Positions 1-9,667 of a stretch of DNA of 41,391 bases are shown one piece after another. Made by a program: the position numbers and the translations under genes. Within the stretch, counting starts at the first letter, position 1. Every line of letters begins with the position of its first letter. This DNA is from an uncultured Clostridia bacterium (lineage in GTDB: Bacteria; Bacillota; Clostridia; TANB77; CAG-508). The notes beneath the pieces were generated by a model. That model was not told the DNA's origin, searched no databases, and saw only the letters and a list, made by a program, of their open reading frames with translations. The DNA lies in NCBI GenBank assembly GCA_947631335.1, contig CANRKZ010000008.1:1-41391 (forward strand), read 5' to 3'.

Positions 1-120
1 AAGTTAATCCCAGCAGGAACAGGAATGCAAAAGTATCAAAACATTCATATTAGTACAGAAAAAGAATTGGAAGAAACAAAAGGTAAAGTTCAAGAAAATA
101 TGGAAGAAAATATAAATTAG
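1..120 (+). CDS. rpoC: DNA-directed RNA polymerase subunit beta' (C-terminal end only)
   Basis: Only the last 39 codons of this gene are present; it enters from the left edge in frame 1 and stops at TAG 118-120. The peptide begins KLIPAGTGMQKYQNI, which matches the conserved extreme C-terminus of bacterial RpoC (LIPAGTGM followed by a basic/aromatic YRN-like stretch), and then has a short charged tail rich in Glu and Lys. RpoC is the beta' subunit of the core RNA polymerase. A clear terminator follows directly, so the rpoBC transcript ends here. In most Firmicutes the str operon (rpsL-rpsG-fusA-tuf) follows rpoC closely; in this window rpsL only appears at 29464. Confidence 0.88.
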   Translation, partial: KLIPAGTGMQKYQNIHISTEKELEETKGKVQENMEENIN

Positions 121-128
121 ATTTATAT

Positions 129-176
129 AAAAATAGCCTAAGCTTTAAATTTAATAAAGTTTATGGCTATTTTTTA
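129..176 (+). terminator. Intrinsic terminator after rpoC
   Basis: AAAAATAGCC (129-138) pairs with GGCTATTTTT (165-174). The stem continues inward through TAAGCTTTA and TAAAGTTTA with one G-U pair. The stem ends in a run of six T. Confidence 0.85.
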
Positions 177-241
177 TATGTAAGAATAAAAATAAAAAGA
201 ACATTTGCGTAAGTAAAAACTATAATTTGATAAATAATAGA

Positions 242-256
242 AATATAATTGTAATG
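242..256 (+). promoter_or_regulatory. 15-bp element shared with the thioester adhesin promoter region
   Basis: AATATAATTGTAATG occurs here and identically at 37145-37159, upstream of the other very large surface protein. It contains a TATAAT hexamer (244-249), but no good -35 lies 16-18 bases upstream here. About 30 bases downstream is CTATA-TCCG-TATAG (283-296), a small hairpin. The rest of 121-383 shows nothing else I can support. The element could be a -10 with a regulator site, or part of a leader. Confidence 0.4.
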
Positions 257-383
257 AAAATAACATATAGATAGTGGGTGTGCTATATCCGTATAGAATA
301 ATAAGTATTAAAAAAATAAAGATGTTGAAAAGACGAAAAAAATATGTATTATTAATATAAGAAAAAAGGGGGATTCCATAAAC

Positions 384-3300
384 ATGAAAAGGAAACTAAG
401 AGATATTGGTATTTTATTAGTAATATTATTTGTTATTATCGCTTCTTATTGTGTATCTGGATATACTTTTGCTAAAAGTGGAAAAGATTTTGAATACAAT
501 ATTAGTAATTGGGAATGGGGTAAACCATGCATATTTACACCTCCTTGGATGGTGGCTACAGAATTTACATACCATATAATGGATATAGTATGTATTGATG
601 GACCAAGTTTACCAATATATACAAGAGGAGATAACAAAATCAAGTTAACCAAACCAGGTACATATGTATTGAGAATACATGCTTGTAATGCTGCAAATGA
701 TGTAAAAGGAGGCGATTATTATAAAACTACTATTCATCTCAGTTGGAAGTATGAATTTAAAAAAGATACTCTTTATACTGCCCCAGTAATAATAAAAAAT
801 GGTATAGCTAAAAAGAAAATTGATCTTAGGGAATATTTAAGAGATGCTACTGGTGATTATAGAATAGAAGAAATCAGTAGTGGTTTAACGGTTGAATCTA
901 AGGAATTAAATTGCGTAGAGGTTTCTGCAAGAAAAGCGGGTACCTATAAATTAAGAATAAGAAATACTAGGAGCGCATCAAAATATTGTGGCTCTTATAC
1001 AGAATGGTATATTTATGTTAAAAAACCTTCTTCGAGTTCGAATAGTAAATCAAGTAGTAAATCAAGTAGTAACTCAAGTAATAACTCAAACAAAGGCTCT
1101 AATACACCATCTTATAGTAACTCTGCTCCAACGCCTAAATACAAACCATCTATAAAAATAGGAAGTGTATCATATAGTAATGAATATGCTAAAAATAAAG
1201 ATGTAACTTTTAGTGTATCAACAACGGATATGAATTCTACTAATATATCTGTTAAAGGAAAAAGTTCGGGTAATATAGGTGTTAAGCAAAGTGGAGGAAA
1301 ATATATATTTACAGCTAAGAAAAATGATACATATACAATTACTGCAAAAGGAAAAGGAAAAGATGGTAAAAATTATACAAAAACTAGTACTGTAGCGATA
1401 TCAAAAATTGATAATAAGAAACCAACATGTTCTAATTTTACTATAAAAAGGACAAAAGGAAATAATAAAGTTAAATTAAATTTAACAGTTAAAGATGAAT
1501 CAGCATTAGAGTCAGTTGATATTTTAAAGCCAGATGGTAGTAAATTAACAACAATAAATGTATCAAAAATGTTGGATGCCTGTACAAAGACTACAATTAC
1601 TACAAAAGAAGTTAATACTCCAGGAAAGTATAAAGTTATTATAAAAGATAAAGCAGGAAATTCATATACATATAAAACAGCAAAAGTTGAAATAGACGAT
1701 AAGGCACCTGTAATAAAGAGTTTTTCTATAACGAAGGAGTCATCTAAGACAGGACATGTAAGTACAGAGGATAAGGGTGTAGAAAAAATTTTAGCAACAA
1801 CAGGAGATGTAATAACTTTAAAAATATGGACAAGTGAATATTTAAGTGCAAATCCAGAAGTTTATATACAAAGTGAAACCATTGGAAAAGTTTCTGCAAA
1901 AATGAAAAGAGCAACGGCAAAAAGTAAAAATGGATGGTATTTAACAACTGTAACATTTAGAATGTCATCAGCTTTAAAGGAAAGTGAATATGTTCCAATT
2001 TTGATTAAAGGCTTAAAAGATAAATGGGGAAATGTTAATTCAAACTCAAAGACATATGATAAAAAACTATATTATGATGTATCTTCTCCAATTATAAAGC
2101 AACTTAAAATTAGTGCTTCTTCATCAGAAGGGAATGAAATTTCCGGTTTATGCAAACAATTAACAGAAAATACAACAGTAAAAATAGAATTTATAACACA
2201 TGAAATATTAACTAGTACTCCAACGGTAACAATGTCTGGGGTTACAAAAAATATAAAAACTACTAATTATAAAAAAGTAGAATTAGGATATCTATATTCA
2301 ACAAGTTTTAAGTTAAATAGTAAACAATTAGAAAACGTACCAAAAGGAATACAGGAAATAGCAATTAAAAATTTAGTAGATAGATCAGGAAATGTTACAA
2401 AAGAGAAATTATATAAATTTGATAGTAATAAAAATTATGTATTATATGGTGATATTATAACAGGTGGTCTTTACATTGATTTGGTAAATTCAGAGGAAAA
2501 TCTATTTAAACCAATAGGAGATGTTAATGAAAACGGATATATAACATCATATGACTATTTACTACTAGACAAATATTTAAAAGAGGAGATATATAGTACA
2601 GGAAAAACTGAAGAGACGTATTCAAATAATTTTAATAAATATGATATTAATAAAGACGGAAAAATCAACAAGAGTGATTTAGAAGAATTAGAAAAAACCC
2701 TTAGAAGTTCAGTTAACAATATTGATGTAAAAGGATTAAATATAAAAATATATGATATTAATAATAATTTAGTTAAAGGAGAAGAACTAAATAAACTTCA
2801 ATGGCTAAGTAGTAGAGTTAATCAAGAAATAGTTAATGCTGAAGAAGGAATTATAAATATTAAAATTCAAGATACAAAAGGTAAGATGCCAGGATTAGTA
2901 ACATATAATAATTCTTTAGGTAATATAAGACTTAATGTAGTTGAAGAGATAAAACACGAAAAAAGTGGATTTGTAACAGTACAAAAAAGTGGATTATCAT
3001 ATAAAAGACAATTATATGATATTAATAAAGATGGAGCTATAACAGAATTTGATGCTATTATAATTCAAAAATACGTAATTCATGAATTAGACAATGATGA
3101 AAGTAAAGAGATAAAGGCATATATTGAAGAAAAAGGTGACGTAAATCGAGATGGAGAAGTAAATATAGCAGATACAACGTATTTACAGAAAGAAATAGCT
3201 TATAAAGAAAAACTTTTATATAATAATATTATAAAAGATGATGAAATTATATTAAAATATATTGAAAGAACAGAAAACTCAACTAATGAGGATATAGATA

Positions 3301-5486
3301 AAGATAAAATCTCATGGAGTTCATTAGATGAAAATATTGCAACTGTCCAAAAAAACGAAAATGGAACTGCAACAGTAAAAGCTGTAGGAAATCCTGGAGA
3401 ACAAACACAAATTATTGCTAACTATCAATTAAGTGGAGATGCAGATACAAAATACTCTATCTATAATTTGAAAATTAGTGATTTAGGAATTAATATGGTA
3501 AAAACAACTTCACAAGGAGAAGAACAAGAAGAAGATGTGACAGAAATACAATTGAGCAAAGAATATGAAGAAACAGCTAAATTAGAATTAAATGTTGAAG
3601 ATATCGAAAGTGAAAATAGTGATGTAACATGGGAAATTGAAAATGAGGAAATAGCAAGTATTACAAAAGATGATGAAAATAAACTTACAATTGTACCACT
3701 TAAAGCAGGACAAACAAAAATAACAGCTAAGACTACATTAAAAGGTGTAGAATATACTGCTGAGACTAATTTAAATATTGATAATAGGATTCAAGAAGTT
3801 GCTATTATACATAATGGAGAACCGCTATCAGGGGTATTACAATTAATACCAACACAAGAATATGAATTTACTGTAGAAACCAATCCAAAAGATATAACAG
3901 AAAGTTATGAGGTAAGTGTTGAAGATAATAGCGTATTGAGTATAGCTGAAACGGATAATGGATATGTAGTAACTGCACTAGAAGAAGGAGAAACAAATAT
4001 AATTGTAGAAACAGAAAAGGGAAAAGCAGTATTTCCAGTTAAAGTTAATGTAAATTCTAATCCTGTTATAAAAAATATATATGCAGAAAATAATACAAAG
4101 AATTATAAAGCAGGAGATATTATAGAATTAAAAGTAGAATTTGATCAGAATATAAAAGGTGATGTACCTGATATTAAATTGTATTTTAATGATGATGAAT
4201 GTACTGGAGAGTATGAAGGAAATATTGTAGATAATAAGATAATATATAAATATAAAGTAGGTGAAGAAGACAATGGACAATTATATGTAGGAGATATTGT
4301 CTTAAGCGAAGGTCAAACTTTAACAGATTTAACAGGAATTTCTAATGCTGATTTATCAAAAGATACTTTAAATTTAATAAAGGATGATAATGAAAACGAA
4401 GAAAAAGATGAGAATACTGGAAATAATGAAGAAAATCAGGACAATGATGATAATCTAGAGATAGAAGAAAAAGATGATGAAGAAGGACAAGAACTAGATT
4501 ATGAAGAAGATAAATATCTAGTTGAAGGCATATATATTCTTCAAAAGAAACCAACTTTAACATCGTCAATTGTCACATCAAATGAGTCAAATTCTGTAAA
4601 AGACGGAGATAGTGTGTATTTATATATGGAAGCATCAACAGAACTTAAAGAAAACCCAAAGGTAATAATGGGAGGAAAAAGTGCTGTAGTTACTAATGAT
4701 AATTTAAATTATAAAGCAGAATTAAAAGTTACAAAGGATATTGTAAAAGAGGGACTATTACAAGTTAAGATTGAACAATTTGAAGATAAATATGGTAATG
4801 TAGGAGAACCAATAGAATTAAACACAGACGAAAATGCTGAAGATGCAATTATTGTAGACTATACTGCTCCGGATATAGATAACATAGTTTGTGAAAATTA
4901 TACAAGTAATTCTAAAGCAGGAGATAAAATTCAAATAAAAGTAACATTTTCTGATGAAACAAAAGGAACAACTGAGTTAATACAAGTTCCAGAAAAAGAA
5001 GAAAATGGAAGTATTGTTTACGAGTTTCCAAAATTAGAAATATTATTTGGTGGAAAAGAAGCAAAAGGAGAAATTACAGCAAATTATTTGAAAGAAGAGA
5101 GTGATTCTACGGAAAAAAATAATATTAATAACTCAAATACAATTGTTTATACATATACAATGACTAATGATGATAAAGGAGATATATCTCTAAAAAGCTT
5201 AAAAGGAATAGTATACGATATGGCAAAAAATAAAAATGAATTGAATTACAATTCAGAGATAAATAAATATGTAAGCAAAGATCAAGATGATACTGGAAAA
5301 GATAATGAAAATAATAACAAGGATAATAACAAAGGTAATAACAACGAGAAAGATGAAACAAAGAATCAAGAAGATAATATTGCTTCCAAAAAATTACCTT
5401 ATACAGGTATTGCTATGAATTTAGGATTGTTTGGAATAATTGCATTAATAGTTGGATTCATAATAAAAAGACGACGTGGTATTTAA
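384..5486 (+). CDS. Large LPXTG-type wall-anchored protein with dockerin-like and Ig-like domains
   Basis: A secreted surface protein of 1700 residues. A signal peptide (about residues 1-30, cleavage likely after TFA) starts it. An unrecognised Cys-containing N-terminal region (30-212) and a Ser/Asn-rich linker (about 213-255) follow, then several Ig-like beta modules with many SGN/D.aGN-type motifs. Two dockerin-like modules with paired Asp-rich calcium loops lie near residues 710-775 (GDVNENGYI, DINKDGKI) and 876-943 (DINKDGAI, GDVNRDGEV). Bacterial Ig-like group 2 repeats follow at about 955-1220 and an acidic stretch at about 1333-1380. The C-terminus has LPYTG (1671-1675), a hydrophobic helix and KRRR, a classic sortase signal. 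ATG 384 follows an AAGGGGG ribosome binding site. No sortase gene is in the window. Dockerins normally occur on free cellulosomal enzymes, so their place in an anchored protein is odd; they may be structural. The ligand is unknown. Confidence 0.85.
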   Translation: MKRKLRDIGILLVILFVIIASYCVSGYTFAKSGKDFEYNISNWEWGKPCIFTPPWMVATEFTYHIMDIVCIDGPSLPIYTRGDNKIKLTKPGTYVLRIHACNAANDVKGGDYYKTTIHLSWKYEFKKDTLYTAPVIIKNGIAKKKIDLREYLRDATGDYRIEEISSGLTVESKELNCVEVSARKAGTYKLRIRNTRSASKYCGSYTEWYIYVKKPSSSSNSKSSSKSSSNSSNNSNKGSNTPSYSNSAPTPKYKPSIKIGSVSYSNEYAKNKDVTFSVSTTDMNSTNISVKGKSSGNIGVKQSGGKYIFTAKKNDTYTITAKGKGKDGKNYTKTSTVAISKIDNKKPTCSNFTIKRTKGNNKVKLNLTVKDESALESVDILKPDGSKLTTINVSKMLDACTKTTITTKEVNTPGKYKVIIKDKAGNSYTYKTAKVEIDDKAPVIKSFSITKESSKTGHVSTEDKGVEKILATTGDVITLKIWTSEYLSANPEVYIQSETIGKVSAKMKRATAKSKNGWYLTTVTFRMSSALKESEYVPILIKGLKDKWGNVNSNSKTYDKKLYYDVSSPIIKQLKISASSSEGNEISGLCKQLTENTTVKIEFITHEILTSTPTVTMSGVTKNIKTTNYKKVELGYLYSTSFKLNSKQLENVPKGIQEIAIKNLVDRSGNVTKEKLYKFDSNKNYVLYGDIITGGLYIDLVNSEENLFKPIGDVNENGYITSYDYLLLDKYLKEEIYSTGKTEETYSNNFNKYDINKDGKINKSDLEELEKTLRSSVNNIDVKGLNIKIYDINNNLVKGEELNKLQWLSSRVNQEIVNAEEGIINIKIQDTKGKMPGLVTYNNSLGNIRLNVVEEIKHEKSGFVTVQKSGLSYKRQLYDINKDGAITEFDAIIIQKYVIHELDNDESKEIKAYIEEKGDVNRDGEVNIADTTYLQKEIAYKEKLLYNNIIKDDEIILKYIERTENSTNEDIDKDKISWSSLDENIATVQKNENGTATVKAVGNPGEQTQIIANYQLSGDADTKYSIYNLKISDLGINMVKTTSQGEEQEEDVTEIQLSKEYEETAKLELNVEDIESENSDVTWEIENEEIASITKDDENKLTIVPLKAGQTKITAKTTLKGVEYTAETNLNIDNRIQEVAIIHNGEPLSGVLQLIPTQEYEFTVETNPKDITESYEVSVEDNSVLSIAETDNGYVVTALEEGETNIIVETEKGKAVFPVKVNVNSNPVIKNIYAENNTKNYKAGDIIELKVEFDQNIKGDVPDIKLYFNDDECTGEYEGNIVDNKIIYKYKVGEEDNGQLYVGDIVLSEGQTLTDLTGISNADLSKDTLNLIKDDNENEEKDENTGNNEENQDNDDNLEIEEKDDEEGQELDYEEDKYLVEGIYILQKKPTLTSSIVTSNESNSVKDGDSVYLYMEASTELKENPKVIMGGKSAVVTNDNLNYKAELKVTKDIVKEGLLQVKIEQFEDKYGNVGEPIELNTDENAEDAIIVDYTAPDIDNIVCENYTSNSKAGDKIQIKVTFSDETKGTTELIQVPEKEENGSIVYEFPKLEILFGGKEAKGEITANYLKEESDSTEKNNINNSNTIVYTYTMTNDDKGDISLKSLKGIVYDMAKNKNELNYNSEINKYVSKDQDDTGKDNENNNKDNNKGNNNEKDETKNQEDNIASKKLPYTGIAMNLGLFGIIALIVGFIIKRRRGI

Positions 5487-5541
5487 AAGAAAAGTTAATA
5501 TTACTATGAACTCTTAACATGTGAAAAAATTCTGTTGTATA

Positions 5542-5570
5542 AAAGGACTGGCTAATTGGCCAGTCCTTTG
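5542..5570 (+). terminator. Terminator after the LPYTG protein
   Basis: AAAGGACTGGC (5542-5552) pairs perfectly with GCCAGTCCTTT (5559-5569) around a 6-base loop. The T tail is short and is followed by GCC, so termination may be incomplete. The rest of the gap to 5816 is AT-rich with no gene I can support; it holds one weak palindrome near 5769-5781. Confidence 0.7.
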
Positions 5571-5816
5571 CCGTATGGAGTAACTTTGGAATTTTTTAAG
5601 AAGAATAGTGAAGACTAATATGTATGGATTATTTACATTGCTACAATTACTTTAATTGCAAGTACATACGAAAAAAATTATATTACCATTTTTTATATCT
5701 AGTAACGATGTATTTATCAATATTAAATTTATATATATTTTAACTAATTTTTATCATGTTAATTTTACTCTCTATAGAGTTTTATATTATAACATATTTT
5801 GTATTGATTAAATTCC

Positions 5817-5845
5817 TTGACAAAAAGAGTATTTGTTAGTAAAAT
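5817..5845 (+). promoter_or_regulatory. Sigma-A promoter of gdpP
   Basis: TTGACA (5817-5822), 17-base spacer, TAAAAT (5840-5845). It lies 30 bases before the gdpP start. Confidence 0.75.
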
Positions 5846-5874
5846 AAAATAGAATAATTAGAAGGAGAAATTTT

Positions 5875-7911
5875 ATGCAAAATAACAACAGAAAAGTATT
5901 AGAAACACTAGTATCAAGAACAAAAATTTATTTAGCTATTATTTTGGTATTATTAGTTATTATTAGTGTAGAAAATAAAGAAATGATTATTCCATCTATT
6001 CTACTATATGTTATAGTAGTGGGATATACCTATTATGCGAATAGAAAAAGAAAGAGTGAAATTTCAGAAACTTTACAAGATCTAACACTAACCGTAGATT
6101 CAGCTGCTAAAACAAGTCTTATTAATTCACCATTTCCATTAATTATATTAGAAACAGACGGAAATGTAATATGGAGAAGTTCTAGGTTTATATCTGAATT
6201 TGCCAATATTGATATGAATGCATATATTAACGATTTAAGTAGCGATATAAAAGTAGAGATTGAAAATAAAGGAAAGAATGAAAAGGATAAAAATAACAGA
6301 GATATTTTAAGAAAAATTGAAATAGAAAACAAAACCTACAAAATAATGGGTAGATATGTCAATTATAAAAGCAAGGAAAAAGACAAGAAAAGCAAGAAAG
6401 AATATATGATTATTTTATATTTTATTGATGACACGGAAAATATTAAACTTCAAAAAGAGTATAAAGATTCTAAATCATGTGTAGGAATTATTATGGTTGA
6501 TAATTACGAAGAAACAATGCAAAGGTTAGATGCAGGAGAAAAACCAATCGTAGCATCAGAAATAGATAAGCAAATGTATGATTGGGCAAATCAAACGAAT
6601 GGTGTGTTGATAAAATCTGATAGGGATCATTATATCTATATTTTTGAGCAAAGATACTTAAAAGTTTTAAAAGAAGATAAATTTAGTATATTAGATAAAA
6701 TAAAGGAAATTGATACGAAAGAGAAGGTTCAATTTACTTTAAGTATAGCAATATCAAATGAAGGAGAAACAGATAAAGAAAAATATAAGTCAGCACAAGC
6801 AGCAATGGATGTAGTATTAGGACGTGGTGGAGATCAAGCTGTTATCCGTGAAAATGAAATTTATAAATTCTTTGGTGGAAGGGCTGAAGAAGTAGAGAAA
6901 AGAACAAAAGTAAAAGCAAGAGTAGTAGCTCATGCATTAGAAAATTTAATTAAAGACTCAAATAAAGTAATGATAATGGGGCATACAAGTCCAGATATGG
7001 ATAGTATAGGTTCATGTATGGGAATTTATAGATTATCAAAAACATTAGATACGAATGCATATATTGTAAGTAGTGAAAATGTACCGGCATTGCAAAGTTT
7101 TAATAAAGCAATTGAGAAAGATCCTGAGTATGAAGATGTTATTATTAATAAAGAAGTAGCTTTAGAAAATATAGACGAAGATACATTGTTAGTAATTGTT
7201 GATACTCATAAAGTAAACTATGTAGATGCTCCAGAATTATTAAATAAAACAAAGAAAATTGTAATTATCGATCATCATAGAAGAAGTGCAGATTATATTG
7301 AAGATGCAACATTGATGTTCCAAGAAGTATATGCTTCTTCTGCTGCAGAATTAGTTACAGAGTTATTACAGTATGCAGAAGCAAAGATTGATTTAAAAAC
7401 AGTAGAAGCAGAAAGTTTATATGCTGGAATTATGATGGATACAAAAAATTTCACATTCAAAACAGGTGTAAGAACATTTGAAGCAGCTGCATATCTTCGT
7501 AGGTGTGGAGTTGATATTATAAGAGTAAAGAAGTGGTTCCAAAGTGATTTTGAAAGTTTTAATACAATTGCAGATATTGTAAAAAAATCAGAAATTGTAA
7601 ATGAAACCATTGCCATATCTATTTATGATGAAATTACAAAAGATACCAGCCTAATTTGTGCTAAAGCAGCAGATGAATTATTAACTATCAGCGATATAAC
7701 TGCATCTTTTGTTTTAGGAAATACAGGAGAAAAGATTTGCATTAGTGGACGTTCGATAGGAGATATTAATGTACAAGTTATTTTAGAAAAATTAGGTGGT
7801 GGAGGTCATATCACTTTAGCGGGAGCTCAAGTAGAAGGTATGACAATAGAAGAAACAAAACAAGAACTAATAAATAGGATTAATGAATATTTTTCAGAAA
7901 TGGAAAATTAA
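5875..7911 (+). CDS. gdpP: Cyclic-di-AMP phosphodiesterase GdpP (DHH-DHHA1)
   Basis: A membrane phosphodiesterase of 678 residues that hydrolyses cyclic di-AMP to pApA and so affects osmolyte balance, wall stress and beta-lactam tolerance in Firmicutes. Two membrane helices lie at about 18-32 and 37-55. A PAS-like region follows (about 75-190), then a degenerate GGDEF region (about 200-330). The DHH phosphoesterase domain has GHTSPDMDSIGS at about 369-380, DTHK near 442 and the name-giving DHH at about 467-469. The DHHA1 domain contains GGGGH near 641. All metal-binding motifs look intact, so it should be active. Length and domain order match B. subtilis YybT/GdpP. The order gdpP-rplI-dnaB is conserved in Firmicutes, but an extra gene is inserted here before rplI. 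Start ATG 5875 follows AGAAGGAGAAA. Confidence 0.95.
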   Translation: MQNNNRKVLETLVSRTKIYLAIILVLLVIISVENKEMIIPSILLYVIVVGYTYYANRKRKSEISETLQDLTLTVDSAAKTSLINSPFPLIILETDGNVIWRSSRFISEFANIDMNAYINDLSSDIKVEIENKGKNEKDKNNRDILRKIEIENKTYKIMGRYVNYKSKEKDKKSKKEYMIILYFIDDTENIKLQKEYKDSKSCVGIIMVDNYEETMQRLDAGEKPIVASEIDKQMYDWANQTNGVLIKSDRDHYIYIFEQRYLKVLKEDKFSILDKIKEIDTKEKVQFTLSIAISNEGETDKEKYKSAQAAMDVVLGRGGDQAVIRENEIYKFFGGRAEEVEKRTKVKARVVAHALENLIKDSNKVMIMGHTSPDMDSIGSCMGIYRLSKTLDTNAYIVSSENVPALQSFNKAIEKDPEYEDVIINKEVALENIDEDTLLVIVDTHKVNYVDAPELLNKTKKIVIIDHHRRSADYIEDATLMFQEVYASSAAELVTELLQYAEAKIDLKTVEAESLYAGIMMDTKNFTFKTGVRTFEAAAYLRRCGVDIIRVKKWFQSDFESFNTIADIVKKSEIVNETIAISIYDEITKDTSLICAKAADELLTISDITASFVLGNTGEKICISGRSIGDINVQVILEKLGGGGHITLAGAQVEGMTIEETKQELINRINEYFSEMEN

Positions 7912-7933
7912 CAAAAGATAGGAGTTATTTTGA

Positions 7934-9089
7934 ATGGATAAAATAAAAAAATTCAAAGAAAATGAAAAAGGTTCTATTACGATGACGGTATTATTTGTTA
8001 TGATTTTTATGTTAGTAGTAATAGGAGCAACTTATTTTTCAATATCAAATAAGTCTATGGATCAAAATAATAAAATAAAAAAGATTTCTCAAGAATATAA
8101 TGTGACAGACGAAGATATGGAACAGGAATATCAAAAATTAATAAATAAATTAGATATTGAAAATTATGTAAAAGTTGGAGACTATGTGAATTATAATCCA
8201 ATCGCTTCCGATAAAAATGGGACTCCGATTGAAAACAAAGAGTCATTAAGCTATACTTCTCCAACAGGAACAGCAATGCAGCATGGCAATGGATATACAA
8301 GTGAGGAATTAGGTGGAGGCCAAACATTTACTGCTAGTGGAGATATAAAGTGGAAAGTATTAAATGTAGAGAATGGAACAATTGAATTAATCTCAGAAGA
8401 GGGGATAAACACAGATATGGGAACTCCATTTACAATACGAGGAGCGAGAGGTTATTTATATATAGAACAAGAATTAAATGAAATATGTAAGATATATGGT
8501 TACGGATATGGTGCGGATTTAGAAAAAGGTGGAACTTATACAATAGGTGGACCTTTAGATGAATTAATAACTAAAAAGATAGAAGGAACGGGAGCAAGAA
8601 GTGTAACCATAGAAGATATTAATAAAAAAGCAGGGATTACAGAAAAAGATTACCAAATATTAAATCCTGAATATGGAAATAAAAGTAACCCTCCAATGGA
8701 TGTATATTATCCAACTATGGATACAAATAAAGGATATGAAGAGACGGGAATTTCGAAATCTCCAGGAGTAAAAAATTTAGAAAAAGCTTATTATTCGTAT
8801 GATAAGTCAAAAGTAGTAGATGAAACTGTACAAAATATACTCTTTAGAGATACGTCATATTGGCTAGCATCAAGGTATGTTGATACAAGTGATGCGCGGA
8901 GCATATTTTTATTCATTCACAGTTCATCCTAATGAAATAGGACCTGCAGATCTATGTTATAGTTTCTTCTATAAGTTTTCTGAAACTGATAATAACTCGT
9001 ATGCAGTTCGCCCTATCGTAACAATAAAGGCAGATAAGATAGATTTATCTAGAGATTATAAAGATAATAATATGTGGTATTTAAAATAG
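7934..9089 (+). pseudogene. Frameshifted pilin-like/DUF6273-like surface protein
   Basis: Two reading frames make one protein. The first runs from ATG 7934 to TAA 8930-8932. The second is open through 8898-9089 and carries the missing C-terminus (VRPIVTIKADKI). The join lies near 8894-8898 in GATGCGCGGAGC. Adding one GC pair would give continuous Asp-Ala-Arg-Gly-Ala-Tyr, about 385 residues. The N-terminus has a KGS-ITMTVLF membrane helix (about 12-35) resembling a type IV pilin or PilX leader, but without the usual Glu at mature position 5. The C-terminal YWLASRYV…AVRPIVTIK pattern is typical of DUF6273-like domains in Clostridia. Function is unknown. It sits 22 bases after gdpP, so it is probably cotranscribed. 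It may be a true pseudogene, a phase-variable gene (GC repeat contraction) or a sequencing error. Confidence 0.7.
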
Positions 9090-9130
9090 AAAAAAGTGCA
9101 GAAGAAAACTTTCTGGGCTTTTTCTATTTT
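9086..9130 (+). terminator. Terminator before rplI
   Basis: ATAGAAAAAAG-T-GCAGAA pairs with TTCTGGGCTTTTTCTAT, with a G-U pair, one G-G mismatch and one bulge. The right arm is T-rich. It overlaps the stop codon of the frameshifted gene. Confidence 0.65.
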
Positions 9131-9133
9131 ATC

Positions 9134-9162
9134 TTGAAAAAATACGTTAAATGTTGTAAAAT
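9134..9162 (+). promoter_or_regulatory. Promoter of rplI-dnaB
   Basis: TTGAAA (9134-9139), 17-base spacer, TAAAAT (9157-9162). Transcription would begin near 9169, which rules out the in-frame ATG at 9172 as the rplI start. Confidence 0.65.
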
Positions 9163-9189
9163 AAGTAACAAATGGAAAGGCGTGATAGT

Positions 9190-9636
9190 ATGAAAGTAAT
9201 TTTAAAAGCAGATATCAAGGGAGTAGGAAAAAAAGATCAAGTAATTAATGCATCTGATGGATATGCTAGAAATTTTTTATTTCCTAAGAATTTAGCTGTA
9301 GAGGCAAACACAGAAAATATGAGTAAACTAAAAGCAAAACAAGATTCAAATGCTTATAAAAAATCACAAGAAAAAGAAGAAGCAAAAAAGATAGCCGAAA
9401 AATTAACAAAAATACAATTAAAAGTACCTGTAAAAGCAGGGGAAAATGGAAAAATATTCGGGGGAGTATCATCAAAAGAAATAGCAGATCTTTTAAAAGA
9501 AAATTATAAAATAGATATAGATAAAAAGAAAATAGAATTAAGGGAGGCTATAAAAACGTTAGGAACAAAAATTGTTACAATTAAACTATATGAAGGTGTG
9601 ATTGGAAGTCTAAAAATCGATGTAATTAGTAAATAA
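9190..9636 (+). CDS. rplI: 50S ribosomal protein L9
   Basis: Large-subunit protein L9, 148 residues, binding 23S rRNA near the L1 stalk. It has the family N-terminus MKVILKADIKGVGKK and the conserved DGYARNFLFPKNLA segment (about 22-36). A long charged connecting helix follows (about 42-75), then the C-terminal RNA-binding domain with GKIFGGVSSKEIADLL. The frame also contains an ATG at 9172, but GGAAAGG at 9174-9180 is well placed for ATG 9190 and the family consensus starts there. dnaB follows after 31 bases, so the two are almost certainly cotranscribed, as in other Firmicutes. Confidence 0.95.
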   Translation: MKVILKADIKGVGKKDQVINASDGYARNFLFPKNLAVEANTENMSKLKAKQDSNAYKKSQEKEEAKKIAEKLTKIQLKVPVKAGENGKIFGGVSSKEIADLLKENYKIDIDKKKIELREAIKTLGTKIVTIKLYEGVIGSLKIDVISK

Positions 9637-9667
9637 ATTATACCAATAGAAATATGGAGGAATAGAA

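Noticed and set aside
121..383. Cyclic-di-GMP riboswitch upstream of the surface protein
   Set aside because: The conserved core and tetraloop-receptor bases of the GEMM motif are not present here or before the other surface genes.
5571..5816. Gene remnant between the LPYTG protein and gdpP
   Set aside because: Six-frame reading gives only very short frames with many stops and no recognisable motif.
9172..9189. ATG 9172 as start of rplI
   Set aside because: It would lie about 3 bases from the predicted transcript start, and the L9 family begins at the MKVIL of ATG 9190.
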